This document shows, in pieces, positions 9,674-21,235 of a stretch of 64,000 nucleotides of DNA (positions within the stretch are counted from its first letter, which is position 1; each line of letters starts with the position of its first letter). Source of the DNA: Acidovorax soli. Lineage in GTDB: Bacteria; Pseudomonadota; Gammaproteobacteria; Burkholderiales; Burkholderiaceae_C. Under the pieces are notes generated by a model that saw only the letters and a program-made list of their open reading frames with translations, was not told the origin of the DNA and searched no databases. The stretch lies in NCBI RefSeq assembly GCF_900107605.1, contig NZ_FNQJ01000004.1, positions 1-64,000 on the forward strand, read 5' to 3'. Made by a program: the position numbers and the translations under genes.

Positions 9674-11098
9674 ATGACCGAGGAATCCCATCGCAGCCCC
9701 ACAGGCCAGCCCGGCGCCGATGCCGGCCAGGGCCTCTGGCAGGCCTGCGTTGAACAGCTCGCCCAAGACCTGCCAGAGCAACAGTTCAACACCTGGATCA
9801 AGCCCCTGACCGCCCAGGTGGCCGAAGACTTCTCCAAGGTCACCGTGCTGGTGGGCAACCGTTTCAAGCTGGACTGGATTCGGGCGCAGTATGCAGGCCG
9901 CATTGCCGCGCTGCTCGAAGGCCTCTACGGTCAATCCGTGACACTGGAGTTAGCGCTCGCTCAGCGCGAAGCCATTGCCCGTACTTATGTACGACCAGCA
10001 GCCCCTGAACAATCCAGCACCACGGCGCTGTCTGAACCATCCTCTGGCAACAACGACGAAACGCCGGCCGGTGCATTCCGCAACCGGCTCAATGCCGCCC
10101 TGACTTTCGAGACCCTGGTGGAAGGCACGGCCAACCGCATGGCGCGCTCGGCCGCCATGCATGTGGCGGGCATGCCCGGGCATCTGTACAACCCGCTCTT
10201 CATCTATGGCGGCGTGGGCCTGGGCAAGACCCACCTGATGCATGCGGTGGGCAACCGCCTGCTGGCCGACCGGCCCGACGCCAAAGTTCTCTACATCCAT
10301 GCCGAACAGTTTGTGTCGGATGTGGTTAAGGCCTACCAGCGGCGCACCTTCGACGAATTCAAGGAGCGCTACCACTCGCTGGATCTGCTGCTGATCGACG
10401 ATGTGCAGTTTTTTGCCAACAAAGACCGCACGCAGGAAGAATTCTTCAACGCATTCGAGGCGCTGCTGGCCAAAAAGTCGCACATCGTGATGACATCGGA
10501 CACGTATCCGAAGGGCCTGGCCAACATCCACGAGCGCCTGGTGTCGCGCTTCGATTCGGGCCTGACGGTCGCGATCGAGCCGCCCGAGCTCGAAATGCGC
10601 GTGGCCATCCTGATCAACAAGGCGCGCGCCGAAAGCACCGAGATGCCCGAGGAAGTGGCCTTTTTCGTGGCCAAGAACGTGCGCTCCAACGTGCGCGAGC
10701 TCGAAGGCGCCTTGCGCAAGATCCTGGCCTATTCACGCTTCAACCAGAAGGAAATCTCCATCCAGCTGGCGCGCGAGGCGCTGCGCGACCTGCTGTCCAT
10801 CCAGAACCGGCAGATTTCTGTGGAAAACATCCAGAAAACGGTGGCCGACTATTACAAGATCAAGGTCGCCGACATGTACAGCAAGAAGCGCCCGGCCAGC
10901 ATTGCCCGGCCGCGCCAGATTGCCATGTACCTGGCCAAGGAGCTGACGCAAAAGAGCCTGCCCGAGATCGGAGAGCTGTTTGGCGGTCGCGACCACACCA
11001 CGGTACTGCATGCCGTGCGCAAGATTTCGGGCGAGCGCCAGCAACTCACCGAACTGAACCAGCAGCTGCATGTGCTGGAGCAAACACTCAAGGGTTGA
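9674..11098 (+). CDS. dnaA: Chromosomal replication initiator protein DnaA
   Basis: DnaA binds DnaA boxes, forms an ATP-dependent helical oligomer and melts the origin. Domain I ([20 protein letters not shown]) contacts DnaB and regulators; domain II is a short linker; domain III is an AAA+ module with Walker [10 protein letters not shown] and Walker [11 protein letters not shown]; domain IV carries the DnaA signature [14 protein letters not shown] for box binding. I start at the ATG at 9674 (MTEESH), giving 474 residues; an ATG at 9662 adds four residues and neither has a strong Shine-Dalgarno. dnaN and gyrB follow on the same strand. Confidence 0.97.
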   Translation: MTEESHRSPTGQPGADAGQGLWQACVEQLAQDLPEQQFNTWIKPLTAQVAEDFSKVTVLVGNRFKLDWIRAQYAGRIAALLEGLYGQSVTLELALAQREAIARTYVRPAAPEQSSTTALSEPSSGNNDETPAGAFRNRLNAALTFETLVEGTANRMARSAAMHVAGMPGHLYNPLFIYGGVGLGKTHLMHAVGNRLLADRPDAKVLYIHAEQFVSDVVKAYQRRTFDEFKERYHSLDLLLIDDVQFFANKDRTQEEFFNAFEALLAKKSHIVMTSDTYPKGLANIHERLVSRFDSGLTVAIEPPELEMRVAILINKARAESTEMPEEVAFFVAKNVRSNVRELEGALRKILAYSRFNQKEISIQLAREALRDLLSIQNRQISVENIQKTVADYYKIKVADMYSKKRPASIARPRQIAMYLAKELTQKSLPEIGELFGGRDHTTVLHAVRKISGERQQLTELNQQLHVLEQTLKG

Positions 11099-11314
11099 CA
11101 TGGAACATCCCCTGAGTTGCCCTCGGCGGCGTCCCTCGCCTGGGCAATGCCGGTCCCAAAGGCCGGGAGGGTCTCCATCGCACCGGATAACCGGAAAATG
11201 CGTCTGTAGCAGCAATGCCCTTGCAAGAGGGCAAAATGGCGGTTTGTGCGGCAGGGGGGAGGCACCACCGGTGCTGCTGTCCACACACCGTCCCAAAAAC
11301 CACAAGAGGTTGAC

Positions 11315-12433
11315 ATGATCGTCCTGAAGGCAACACAAGACAAGGTTCTCGCGGTTCTGCAATCGGTCTCCGGCATCGTCGAGCGCCGCCACACCCTGCC
11401 CATCCTGGCCAATGTACTGATCCGCAAGACGGGCAACGCCCTGCAGCTGACGACCAGCGACCTCGAAATCCAGATCCGCACCACGGCCGAGCTCGGTGGC
11501 GACACCGGCGACTTCACCACCACGGTGGGTGCGCGCAAGCTCATCGACATCCTGCGCACCATGCCCGGCGACCAGACGGTGAGCCTGGAATCGGCCCAGT
11601 CCAAGCTCATCCTCAAGGGTGGCAAGAGCCGCTTCACGCTGCAGACGCTGCCCGCCGAGGATTTTCCGCTGGTGCAGGAATCTGCCGCCTTTGGCCCCGT
11701 TTTCAGCGTGCCGCAGAAGGTGCTCAAGGACCTGCTCTCCCAGGTGTCGTTCGCCATGGCGGTGCAGGACATCCGCTACTACCTGAACGGCATTTTGTTC
11801 GTGGCCGAGGGCAAGCAGCTGAGCCTGGTGGCCACCGATGGCCACCGCCTGGCCTTCGCCAGCGCCACACTGGATGTGGAAGTGCCCAAGCAGGAAGTGA
11901 TCCTGCCGCGCAAGACGGTGATCGAACTGCAGCGCCTGCTGTCGGACGCGGGCGGCGACAACCAGCCCCACATCGAAATGCAATTCGCCAACAACCAGGC
12001 GAAGTTCACCTTCGGCGGCATGGAGTTCGTCACCAAGCTGGTCGAAGGCAAGTTCCCCGATTACAACCGCGTGATTCCGCGCAACCACACCAACAGCGTC
12101 ACCCTGGGCCGCGCGCCCCTGCTGGCCAGCCTGCAGCGCACCGCCATCATGACCAGCGACAAGTTCAAGGGCGTGCGCCTGAACCTGGAGCCCGGCACGC
12201 TGCGCGTGGCCAGCAACAACGCCGAGCAGGAAGAGGCCGTGGACGAGCTCGACATCGACTACGGTGGCGACACCATCGAAATCGGCTTCAACGTCACCTA
12301 CCTCATCGATGCCCTGGCCAACATGGGGCAGGACATGGTGAAGGTGGAGCTGTCGGACGGCAACAGCTCGGCGCTGCTGACCATCCCCGACAACAGCAAC
12401 TTCAAGTACGTCGTCATGCCCATGCGCATCTGA
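11315..12433 (+). CDS. dnaN: DNA polymerase III subunit beta (sliding clamp)
   Basis: The beta clamp is a ring-forming dimer that tethers Pol III and other proteins to DNA. The 372-residue product begins [20 protein letters not shown] and ends with the family-typical VVMPMRI, so all three clamp domains are present. The start is fixed by AAGAGG upstream of the ATG. It lies 216 bp after dnaA; that gap contains no recognisable element beyond GC-rich sequence. Co-transcription with dnaA is likely. Confidence 0.97.
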   Translation: MIVLKATQDKVLAVLQSVSGIVERRHTLPILANVLIRKTGNALQLTTSDLEIQIRTTAELGGDTGDFTTTVGARKLIDILRTMPGDQTVSLESAQSKLILKGGKSRFTLQTLPAEDFPLVQESAAFGPVFSVPQKVLKDLLSQVSFAMAVQDIRYYLNGILFVAEGKQLSLVATDGHRLAFASATLDVEVPKQEVILPRKTVIELQRLLSDAGGDNQPHIEMQFANNQAKFTFGGMEFVTKLVEGKFPDYNRVIPRNHTNSVTLGRAPLLASLQRTAIMTSDKFKGVRLNLEPGTLRVASNNAEQEEAVDELDIDYGGDTIEIGFNVTYLIDALANMGQDMVKVELSDGNSSALLTIPDNSNFKYVVMPMRI

Positions 12434-12460
12434 CGCCATCCCCCGCTGCAGAACACTACT

Positions 12461-15184
<2,724 letters not shown>

Positions 15185-15188
15185 TCGA

Positions 15189-15225
15189 CCATGAACTTCG
15201 AAAACAGTGTTTTCGAATTTCATGG
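15189..15225. terminator. Long hairpin between convergent gyrB and NYN gene
   Basis: CCATGAACTTCGAAAAC (15189-15205) pairs with GTTTTCGAATTTCATGG (15209-15225) across a 3-nt loop with one mismatch in 17. It sits 4 bp after the gyrB stop and 12 bp from the end of the convergent gene, so it is placed as a bidirectional terminator. It lacks a clear T tract on either strand. Confidence 0.6.
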
Positions 15226-15237
15226 TGCGCATTGCCC

Positions 15238-15999
15238 TTACGCGGTTGGCTTATCCGCCAATCGCGCCGTCCAGTGCCCTCCCGCCTCCTGCTGCACTTT
15301 GAGCAAGTCGTAAGTTTTGAGCATGTCAAGTAGCCCAGAGTGGCCATAGCTCTTGGGAGAAAACGACGGGTCTGCGCGCTTGAGGTAGGAGCCTAGCCCA
15401 CCCACGCCAACCTTGCCCTCCGGGGTGTCTGCGGCTAACAGCATGACGGCTTCCACAATGAACTTGGGGCGCAGCTTAGGGGCTGGCTTGACAATCTCGG
15501 CCTTGCTGGTTTGCTTAAGCGCCACAGACTCCACCACGATGGACTCTGGTTCCGGTGCGGGTTTCGCCCATTCAAAGAACTGGTCACTCGCATTGCGCAG
15601 CGCATCGGGCGATTTAGCTTCTCCCACGATGTGCACCGTAGCGCCACGTTCGCGGAGCTTGCGGCACAAGTAGGCAAAGTCGGAGTCGCTGGTCACGATG
15701 CAGAACGTGCTGGCCCGGCCATCGAACAGCGCCTCAACAGCATCCAGTGCCAGTGCGATGTCCGAAGTGTTCTTTCCCGCCGCGTACTGATATTGCAGAC
15801 AAGGAGTGAACGCAAGGCGCACCAGCGCTTCCTGCCACTTGTTCGCCAACGTACTGTGATTGCCATAGCCTCGGCGCAGAACGACGCGTCCAAACTGCGC
15901 CACCACGCGCAGCGCGTATTCCAATATTTCGGGGGTGGTATTGTCACAATCCACCAGCACCGCAACACGCGACTCTGCATCGCCAGGGTGATTTGCCAT
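15238..15999 (-). CDS. NYN-domain nuclease-like protein with C-terminal LOTUS/OST-HTH domain
   Basis: The 253-residue protein joins a NYN (PIN-like, LabA/DUF88) domain at about 10-150 to an OST-HTH/LOTUS domain at about 170-245. The NYN acidic residues expected for metal binding are visible: VLVDCDNT near the start and VTSDSDFAYL in the middle. The LOTUS part reads GVGGLGSYLKRADPSFSPKSYGHSGLLDML. Families with this pairing are thought to act on RNA; the target is unknown. The start at 15999 has GGAGG motifs just upstream, and eight further upstream residues are less likely. It converges on gyrB. Confidence 0.85.
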   Translation of the reverse strand: MANHPGDAESRVAVLVDCDNTTPEILEYALRVVAQFGRVVLRRGYGNHSTLANKWQEALVRLAFTPCLQYQYAAGKNTSDIALALDAVEALFDGRASTFCIVTSDSDFAYLCRKLRERGATVHIVGEAKSPDALRNASDQFFEWAKPAPEPESIVVESVALKQTSKAEIVKPAPKLRPKFIVEAVMLLAADTPEGKVGVGGLGSYLKRADPSFSPKSYGHSGLLDMLKTYDLLKVQQEAGGHWTARLADKPTA

Positions 16000-16229
16000 C
16001 CTCCGTGTCCTCCATTGACTCAAAAGTGTTTAATACTTGGCCGTACCCATTTGAACACTTGGCAGTGGCGGAACCGGTACATGCGGCCGAACCTGTCAGC
16101 GACAAACTACCTCGTGAAACGGCGCTGGGCCGACACCTGCGCACGCTGAACAAAGGGCGACTCAAGCAAGAGTTCTTACCGACCGAAGCCGTACACCTCG
16201 CTGTGCGGGCCTTGGCGGACAAAGGTTAG
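15993..16229 (+). CDS. Small hypothetical protein, possible gene
   Basis: An open frame of 78 codons starts MPSSVSSIDS and ends VRALADKG*. It overlaps the NYN gene start by 7 bp in a divergent arrangement and ends 16 bp before the next gene. The peptide is amphipathic with a basic middle (LGRHLRTLNKGRLKQEF) and matches nothing I recognise. There is no good Shine-Dalgarno. It may be real or merely open sequence in the promoter region. Confidence 0.3.
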   Translation: MPSSVSSIDSKVFNTWPYPFEHLAVAEPVHAAEPVSDKLPRETALGRHLRTLNKGRLKQEFLPTEAVHLAVRALADKG

Positions 16230-16245
16230 GCACAATCCAACCCCC

Positions 16246-16647
16246 ATGCGCTCTCCCATCTCCATCGTCGACGTGGACCGCCTCGACACCTGGACCCGCT
16301 ACCGCGCCGGCCTGTGCGAGACCTGTGCGGCCAACTGCTGCACCATGCCGCTGGAGGTGCAGCTTTCTGACCTCGTGCGGCTGGGGCTGGTGGATGCATT
16401 CGAGGCCGAGCATGAGGAGCCCCGGCACATTGCCAAGCGGCTGCAAAAAGCGCGGCTGATTGACCACTTCAACCACAAGAACGTAGTGTTCACCATGGCG
16501 CGGCGGGCCAGCGGGGACTGCAACTTTCTGGACCCCAAGACGCGGCTGTGCACCGTGTACGAGCAGCGGCCCGAGACCTGCCGGCTGCATCCGCAAAAGA
16601 AGAGCCCCAAGCCGGGCTTTTGCGCCTATGGGCGGCGTGCGGCGTGA
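16246..16647 (+). CDS. YkgJ family cysteine-cluster protein
   Basis: The 133-residue protein has the spaced Cys pattern of the YkgJ/UPF0153 family, thought to chelate Zn or Fe: CETCAANCC near 25-33, GDCNF, RLCTVYEQRPETCRLHP and GFCAYG. The members' biochemical role is not established. The start at 16246 is the only reasonable ATG. It is followed 57 bp later by a ferredoxin gene on the same strand. Confidence 0.88.
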   Translation: MRSPISIVDVDRLDTWTRYRAGLCETCAANCCTMPLEVQLSDLVRLGLVDAFEAEHEEPRHIAKRLQKARLIDHFNHKNVVFTMARRASGDCNFLDPKTRLCTVYEQRPETCRLHPQKKSPKPGFCAYGRRAA

Positions 16648-16704
16648 ACGCCCGCCTGGCGTGCGCGTAGCGACCTCGGCGCTGAGCGCCTTGCTCGGCG
16701 CCAT

Positions 16705-17025
16705 GTGCCCCTCCGGTTCAACCGCCGCGCGCAACGGACCACAACCTTGCGCAGCGGCATCAGAGGCGTTGCCTTGACGGCCAAAGCCCTGCCCACCGTG
16801 AACCCTGACCGCTGCACGGGCTGCGGCTGGTGCGTGGCGATCTGCCCGCCGCATGTGCTGTCGCTGCAGGCGCATGGCGACGGACGCTGGGGCCCCAAGC
16901 GGGCGGTGCTGCACGACGCGGCGGGCTGCACAGGTTGCGCGTTGTGTGCCGTGCGCTGCCCGTTTGGCGCGATCGCCATGGCCAAGGTGGGGACGAACGC
17001 AGCGGGGCCCGCAGGCGGCGGCTGA
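16705..17025 (+). CDS. 4Fe-4S dicluster ferredoxin-type protein
   Basis: Two complete 4Fe-4S motifs are present: CTGCGWCVAICP and CTGCALCAVRCP, separated by about 35 residues, as in bacterial 2[4Fe-4S] electron carriers. The start is uncertain. A GTG at 16705 gives 106 residues with a basic N-terminus that is probably not native; a TTG near 16774 would give a compact ferredoxin of about 83. The C-terminus is Gly/Ala rich. The electron partner is unknown. The following 193 bp up to the osmC gene hold nothing recognisable. Confidence 0.8.
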   Translation: MPLRFNRRAQRTTTLRSGIRGVALTAKALPTVNPDRCTGCGWCVAICPPHVLSLQAHGDGRWGPKRAVLHDAAGCTGCALCAVRCPFGAIAMAKVGTNAAGPAGGG

Positions 17026-17218
17026 GCGCACAACCGCCCGGGATGGCCCCCTGTCAAGGCCTGCATTCGGCAACACCCCCCGAAAGCAGCCCCTCTTTGC
17101 GCCGCGCAAACGCATGCAGCCGTGCAAGGTTGCGGCCTTGTCCCACAGCCGCCGCAGGGCGCGCGTGGTCAGATGACGGGTGTTCTGGGCCAAAAGGCCG
17201 GCACCAAAGGAGCTCCCC

Positions 17219-17656
17219 ATGTCTGAAAAGAAGGCCAGTGTTCACTGGGAAGGCGCCGGCAAGTCCGGCCAGGGCCAGGTCAGCACCGAGACCGGCGCAC
17301 TCGACAAATACCCCTACGGCTTTGCCAGCCGTTTTGGCGAAGACCGCAAGGGCACCAACCCCGAGGAAATCCTGGGCGCCGCGCACGCGGCCTGCTTTGC
17401 CATGGCGTTCTCGTTTGCCGCGGACAAGGCGGGCCTGGCCACCGAAGTCGTCGACACCACGGCCAGCGTACGGCTCAGCAAGGAGGGCGACGGCTTCAAG
17501 ATCGACCGCATCGCGCTCACGCTCAGGGCCAAGGTGCCGGGCATGGACGACGCCACCTTCCAGAAACTGGCGGCCGATGCCAAGGCCCACTGCCCGCTGT
17601 CGAAGGCGCTGGCCGCAGTGCCCGAAATCACGCTCAGTGCCACGCTGGTGCTGTAG
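17219..17656 (+). CDS. OsmC family peroxiredoxin
   Basis: OsmC/Ohr proteins reduce organic hydroperoxides using two conserved Cys. The 145-residue product has the family layout: NPEEILGAAHAACFAMAFS (first Cys, Cys59) and AKAHCPLSKAL (second Cys, Cys125). The sequence is closer to the OsmC branch than to Ohr. The ATG at 17219 is preceded by AAGGAG at the right distance. It lies alone upstream of the DUF72 gene and is expected to be a cytoplasmic stress enzyme. Confidence 0.93.
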   Translation: MSEKKASVHWEGAGKSGQGQVSTETGALDKYPYGFASRFGEDRKGTNPEEILGAAHAACFAMAFSFAADKAGLATEVVDTTASVRLSKEGDGFKIDRIALTLRAKVPGMDDATFQKLAADAKAHCPLSKALAAVPEITLSATLVL

Positions 17657-17728
17657 ACCTGCGCAGGCAACGACGCGCCGGGGCCGCTGCTACCGTAGCC
17701 GCTTCGTGATTGCAGGACGGGCAACGCC

Positions 17729-18505
17729 ATGAATGTCGGCACAAGCAGCACCCCGCGCATCCACATTGGCATCGGCGGCTGGACCTTCGAGCCGTGGCGC
17801 GGCAGCTTCTACCCGACCGGCCTCGCCCACAGCCAGGAGCTGCACTACGCCAGCCGCCAGCTCAGCGCCATCGAGGTCAACGGCACCTACTACAGCACTT
17901 TCAAGCCCCCCACCTTTGCCAAATGGCACGCCGAGACGCCTGAAGGGTTCACGTTTTCGCTCAAGGCCAACCGCTTCGCAACCCACCGGCGGGTTCTGGC
18001 GGATGCCGGCCCCTCGATCACCCGCTTCATTGAAAGCGGCATTACCGAACTCAAGGAAAAGCTCGGCCCCATCGTCTGGCAGTTCATGCCGACCAAGGCC
18101 TTCGAGCCGGCGGATTTCGAGGCCTTTCTCGCCCAGTTGCCCAGCGAAGTGGACGGCCGCCGCCTGCGCCATGCGCTGGACGTGCGGCACGAGAGCTTTG
18201 CCACGGCGGACTTCCTTTCGCTGGCCCGCCGCTACGGTTGCACGCCGGTGTGCACGGATTCCGAGAAATTCCCTGCCATTGCAGACGGCGCGGCCGACTT
18301 TGCCTATCTGCGGCTGATGCGCGGCCAGGCCGAGGTGCCCACGGGCTACACGCCCGAGGCCATCGCCCGCTGGGCCGAGGGCGTGCGCGCCTGGACCAGC
18401 GGCGAGCGGCCGCGCGATGTGTTCGTGTACCTTATCAACGGCGCCAAGGAACGCGCGCCAGCGGGCGCCCTGGCGCTGATGGCGCAGCTGGGCTTGCGGG
18501 CCTAG
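17729..18505 (+). CDS. DUF72 family protein
   Basis: The 258-residue protein is a full-length DUF72 member, predicted to fold as a TIM barrel. Landmarks are IGIGGWTFEPWRGSFYP at the N-terminus, AIEVNGTYYSTFKPPTF, FTFSLKANRFATH and ALDVRHESF. The biochemical function of the family is not established. The start has AGGAC upstream of the ATG. It is 72 bp from osmC and may share its transcript. The next 690 bp (18506-19198) hold no other gene except a short leader. Confidence 0.9.
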   Translation: MNVGTSSTPRIHIGIGGWTFEPWRGSFYPTGLAHSQELHYASRQLSAIEVNGTYYSTFKPPTFAKWHAETPEGFTFSLKANRFATHRRVLADAGPSITRFIESGITELKEKLGPIVWQFMPTKAFEPADFEAFLAQLPSEVDGRRLRHALDVRHESFATADFLSLARRYGCTPVCTDSEKFPAIADGAADFAYLRLMRGQAEVPTGYTPEAIARWAEGVRAWTSGERPRDVFVYLINGAKERAPAGALALMAQLGLRA

Positions 18506-18740
18506 CCCCCGCGGCCACCGCAGATGGCGCGGGCACGCCCCAGCCGGCACGGTGGGGGCCCATCCCGTCCACCTGCCGCAACCTCCACATCCGCATGGGC
18601 CGAGCCCGCCCCCAACCAAGCCGCACCGTGGCACGGGTTCAACGGGTGCGGACGGAATGGAGGCCGACCACCCGACCCCGCGCAATGAACGGCATCGGCA
18701 CCTCTCGACCTTGGGCACCGGGCCCGTGGCCTATGACAGC

Positions 18741-18808
18741 CAAAAATGAACGAAATGGCGTTGATGCGCTTATCCTGCTTGCGCATTTCGCTACATATTC
18801 AATAGCAC
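18741..18808 (-). repeat. Intergenic repeat, copy 3
   Basis: On the minus strand this reads GTGCTATTGAATATGTAGCG, then a GCGCAAGCAGG centre and CGCCATTTCG end. Unlike most copies it does not follow a gene of the same strand; it lies in the long gap between the DUF72 gene and the hom leader. The remainder of 18506-19032 shows no supported gene. Confidence 0.6.
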
Positions 18809-19032
18809 ACAAACCCTGCCGGCCGCTCGCTCGCGCGCACCGCTGATGCGTCCGCGCGCCACCACGCAACCCCTGCCACGGGCGCAGGGTGGACCGGCGG
18901 CCAAAGGCGTCCGTTACACTGGTCCTCTTCATGCCGTACACCCTCCCTTCTTTCGCCGCTTGCGCCCCTGCCTTCCAGGCCATGGGCATGGTGCGGCCCG
19001 CGTTCACGCGGGCGGCACGTGCGACACGGGCG

Positions 19033-19077
19033 ATGGGTGCACGAATGATGATCTCCATTACCACCGCGGCCACCTGA
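19033..19077 (+). CDS. Threonine/isoleucine-rich leader peptide of hom
   Basis: A short frame encodes MGARMMISITTAAT* (starts at 19033 or 19045). Five of its last eight codons are Ile or Thr, the end products whose supply homoserine dehydrogenase controls. This resembles thrL-type leader peptides of attenuators. Its last codons and stop form the first arm of a mutually exclusive pair of RNA hairpins, and an intrinsic terminator follows before hom. The ribosome binding site is weak. Function is inferred from position and composition. Confidence 0.6.
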   Translation: MGARMMISITTAAT

Positions 19078-19172
19078 GCACGCGCAGGTGGCCGTTCCGG
19101 CAGCCACCTGGTGATCGCTCTCTTCTCCCCAAGACGAATGAATGAAACCCAGCTCTGGCAGCTGGGTTTTTT
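19068..19172 (+). promoter_or_regulatory. Candidate transcription attenuator of hom
   Basis: Three segments compete. GGCCACCTG (19068-19076, overlapping the leader stop) can pair with CAGGTGGCC (19085-19093), and the same middle segment can instead pair with GCCACCTG (19103-19110). A terminator follows at 19145-19172: AAACCCAGCT pairs with AGCTGGGTTT, loop CTGGC, then T6. A ribosome stalled on the Thr codons would cover the first arm. I could not see how the later hairpin directly blocks the terminator arm, so the switching scheme is incomplete. Confidence 0.6.
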
Positions 19173-19198
19173 GTTTGTCTGATTGTCCGGAGAAGTCC

Positions 19199-20590
19199 AT
19201 GTACCTCGATCCCCAGTCCCTGGCGCCCTCGTCCAGCCCCGCCACCCCGGCCCCGCGCCCCCTGCGCGTGGGCATGATCGGCATCGGCACGGTGGGGGCG
19301 GGCACCTTCCGCGTGCTGGCCCGCAACCAGGCGGAGATTGCAGCCCGGGCAGGGCGCGGCATTGAGGTGGTGGTGGTCTGCGCCCGCAACCTGGCCCGCG
19401 CCGTGGACGTGGTGGGCACCGGCGTCGCCCTGACCAACGACCCGTTGCTGGTGGCCACCCACCCCGACGTGGACGTGGTGGTCGAGGTGGCGGGCGGCAG
19501 CGGCCCCGCGCGCGACTGGGTGCTGGCGGCCCTTCGCGCCGGCAGGCACGTGGTCACCGCCAACAAGGCGCTGCTGGCCGAGCACGGCACCGAGATCTTC
19601 GCGGCCGCCCGCCAGCACGGCGTGGTGGTCGCCTACGAGGCAGCGGTGGCCGGCAGCATCCCCATCATCAAGGCGCTGCGCGAGGGCCTCACCGCCAACC
19701 GCATCGAATGGCTGGCGGGCATCATCAACGGCACCACCAATTTCATCCTCTCGCGCATGGCGGATGCAGGCCTGGGCTTTGCCGAGGCGCTAGCGCAAGC
19801 GCAGGCCCTGGGCTATGCCGAGGCCGACCCCACCTTCGACATCGAAGGCATCGACGCGGCGCACAAGCTCACGCTGCTGGCAGCGCTGGCGCATGGCGTG
19901 CCACTGCAGTTGCACAAGGTGCATGTGGAGGGCATCACGCAGTTGCAGGCCATCGACATGGTGTGCGCCGAACGCCTGGGCTATCGCATCAAGCTGCTGG
20001 GCGTGGCGCGCCGCCGCGACGATGCGCTGGCGCAGGGCCTGGAGCTGCGCGTGCATCCGGCGCTGCTGCCCGCCACGCACCTGATGGCGCAGGTGAACGG
20101 CTCGATGAACGCCGTCATGGTGCAGGGTGACGCGGCGGGCTCCACGCTGTACTGCGGCGCCGGTGCCGGGTCGGAGCAAACCGCTTCGGCCGTGATTGCC
20201 GACCTGGTCGACGTGGCGCGGCTGGCCGGGGGCGCGCCCACGCAGCATGGCGTCCACGCCCAACCCATTGCGGCGGCACCCGCGCCCGCCGTGCTGCCCA
20301 TGGCCGCCACGCGCACCCGGTATTACCTGCGCGTGCCCGTCGCCGATGCCGCGCAGGGCTGCGCCCAGGTCACGCAGGCGCTGGCCGATTGCGGGGTGCC
20401 GCTGCAGACGCTGCTGCAGCACCACGAGGGCCCCGGCGGCGTTGGCGACTTGCGGGCGGGCCAGCGGCATGTGGTCGTGCTGACGCAAGTGGCGCTGGAA
20501 GCCGATGTGGACCGCGCCCTGGCCCGCGTGGCCGGTGCCGCGGGCGTGCACGGTGCCGCCGTGCGGCTGCGGGTGGAGTTGCTCGCGTAG
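19199..20590 (+). CDS. hom: Homoserine dehydrogenase
   Basis: The enzyme reduces aspartate semialdehyde to homoserine on the way to threonine, isoleucine and methionine. The 463-residue product has an N-terminal Rossmann motif (VGMIGIGTVGAGTF), the nucleotide and substrate region (VVTANKALLAEHG, YEAAVAGSIPIIKALREGL, IINGTTNFILSRM, DPTFDIEGIDAAHKLTLLA) and a C-terminal ACT-like region for feedback control. The first 20 residues form a Ser/Ala/Pro-rich extension. GGAGAAG precedes the ATG at 19199. It stands alone without thrC, and many relatives carry hom next to thrC, so this may be a second copy. Control by the upstream attenuator is inferred. Confidence 0.93.
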   Translation: MYLDPQSLAPSSSPATPAPRPLRVGMIGIGTVGAGTFRVLARNQAEIAARAGRGIEVVVVCARNLARAVDVVGTGVALTNDPLLVATHPDVDVVVEVAGGSGPARDWVLAALRAGRHVVTANKALLAEHGTEIFAAARQHGVVVAYEAAVAGSIPIIKALREGLTANRIEWLAGIINGTTNFILSRMADAGLGFAEALAQAQALGYAEADPTFDIEGIDAAHKLTLLAALAHGVPLQLHKVHVEGITQLQAIDMVCAERLGYRIKLLGVARRRDDALAQGLELRVHPALLPATHLMAQVNGSMNAVMVQGDAAGSTLYCGAGAGSEQTASAVIADLVDVARLAGGAPTQHGVHAQPIAAAPAPAVLPMAATRTRYYLRVPVADAAQGCAQVTQALADCGVPLQTLLQHHEGPGGVGDLRAGQRHVVVLTQVALEADVDRALARVAGAAGVHGAAVRLRVELLA

Positions 20591-20674
20591 GGGGCACCGC
20601 TGCAGGGCCGCCGCTCTGCCGTGGCCGGACGCAAGGCTGCCGCGGGCGCGGCCACCGCTGCTGCCAGCATTCGG

Positions 20675-20746
20675 AGTAGTTTTATGCAGAATCAGCCGAA
20701 TGTGCTTTCTGGATGTACGAAAGCAGCTATTTATTTAGTAGCATCC
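20675..20746 (-). repeat. Intergenic repeat, copy 4
   Basis: On the minus strand it reads GGATGCTACTAAATAAATAGC, then GCTTTCGTACATCC and an AGAAAGCACATTCGGC tail. The stop codon TAA of the minus-strand gene at 20731-21048 lies inside this copy. Confidence 0.6.
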
Positions 20747-21048
20747 GACCGGATCGGCTTCTGCCCCACGCGGTGGGCACGCAGGCCCTGGTCGGTGTCT
20801 TCCAGGCCGCGCTGCAGGTCCTGGAAGCCCTGCTCCATCCGGGGCGAAGGAATGCCGCCGGTCATGGCGGCGGCCTCGTCCCGCTCGTGGGGCAGGCGGC
20901 CTTCGGGGGCGTCCAGGTCTTCGGGACCGTTGTTGTGCGCCTGGGGCGCGGGGTGCGTGGTGGTGTCGGTGCGGCGCTGCGTGCGCGCGGGCACGGGGGC
21001 GGACGGGGTGACGTCCGGGTCGGTATCGGTGGCGGGCGACTGGGCCAT
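20731..21048 (-). CDS. Small hydrophilic hypothetical protein
   Basis: The 105-residue product begins MAQSPATDTDPDVTPSA and is rich in Pro, Thr, Asp and Arg, so it is probably mostly disordered. The C-terminal half (LPHERDEAAAMTGG, RMEQGFQDLQRGLEDTDQG) resembles small conserved proteins of unknown function common in this family of bacteria. GCAGGAGG lies at a good distance upstream of the ATG, which supports it as a real gene. The last residues and the stop are encoded by an intergenic repeat copy. It diverges from the helicase gene. Confidence 0.65.
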   Translation of the reverse strand: MAQSPATDTDPDVTPSAPVPARTQRRTDTTTHPAPQAHNNGPEDLDAPEGRLPHERDEAAAMTGGIPSPRMEQGFQDLQRGLEDTDQGLRAHRVGQKPIRSDATK

Positions 21049-21235
21049 GGGGCCTCCTGCGGATAATGGGCGCTCCCGCGGTCCGCGAAATGCGGTGTGC
21101 AGGTGCGCCGCGAATGAACAAGGCAGCGCCCATGCTAGAGCGGCGGCGCTGAGGCCCATGTAGGCCAGGGCGCATACCCGGCGCAGGGCCTGGACACCAT
21201 GTCCATGCCACACTGCCGGTCTCACACAGGTGGTT

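Noticed and set aside
18506..19032. A missed gene or tRNA in the long gap before hom
   Set aside because: Short frames lack ribosome binding sites and homology, and no cloverleaf was found by eye.
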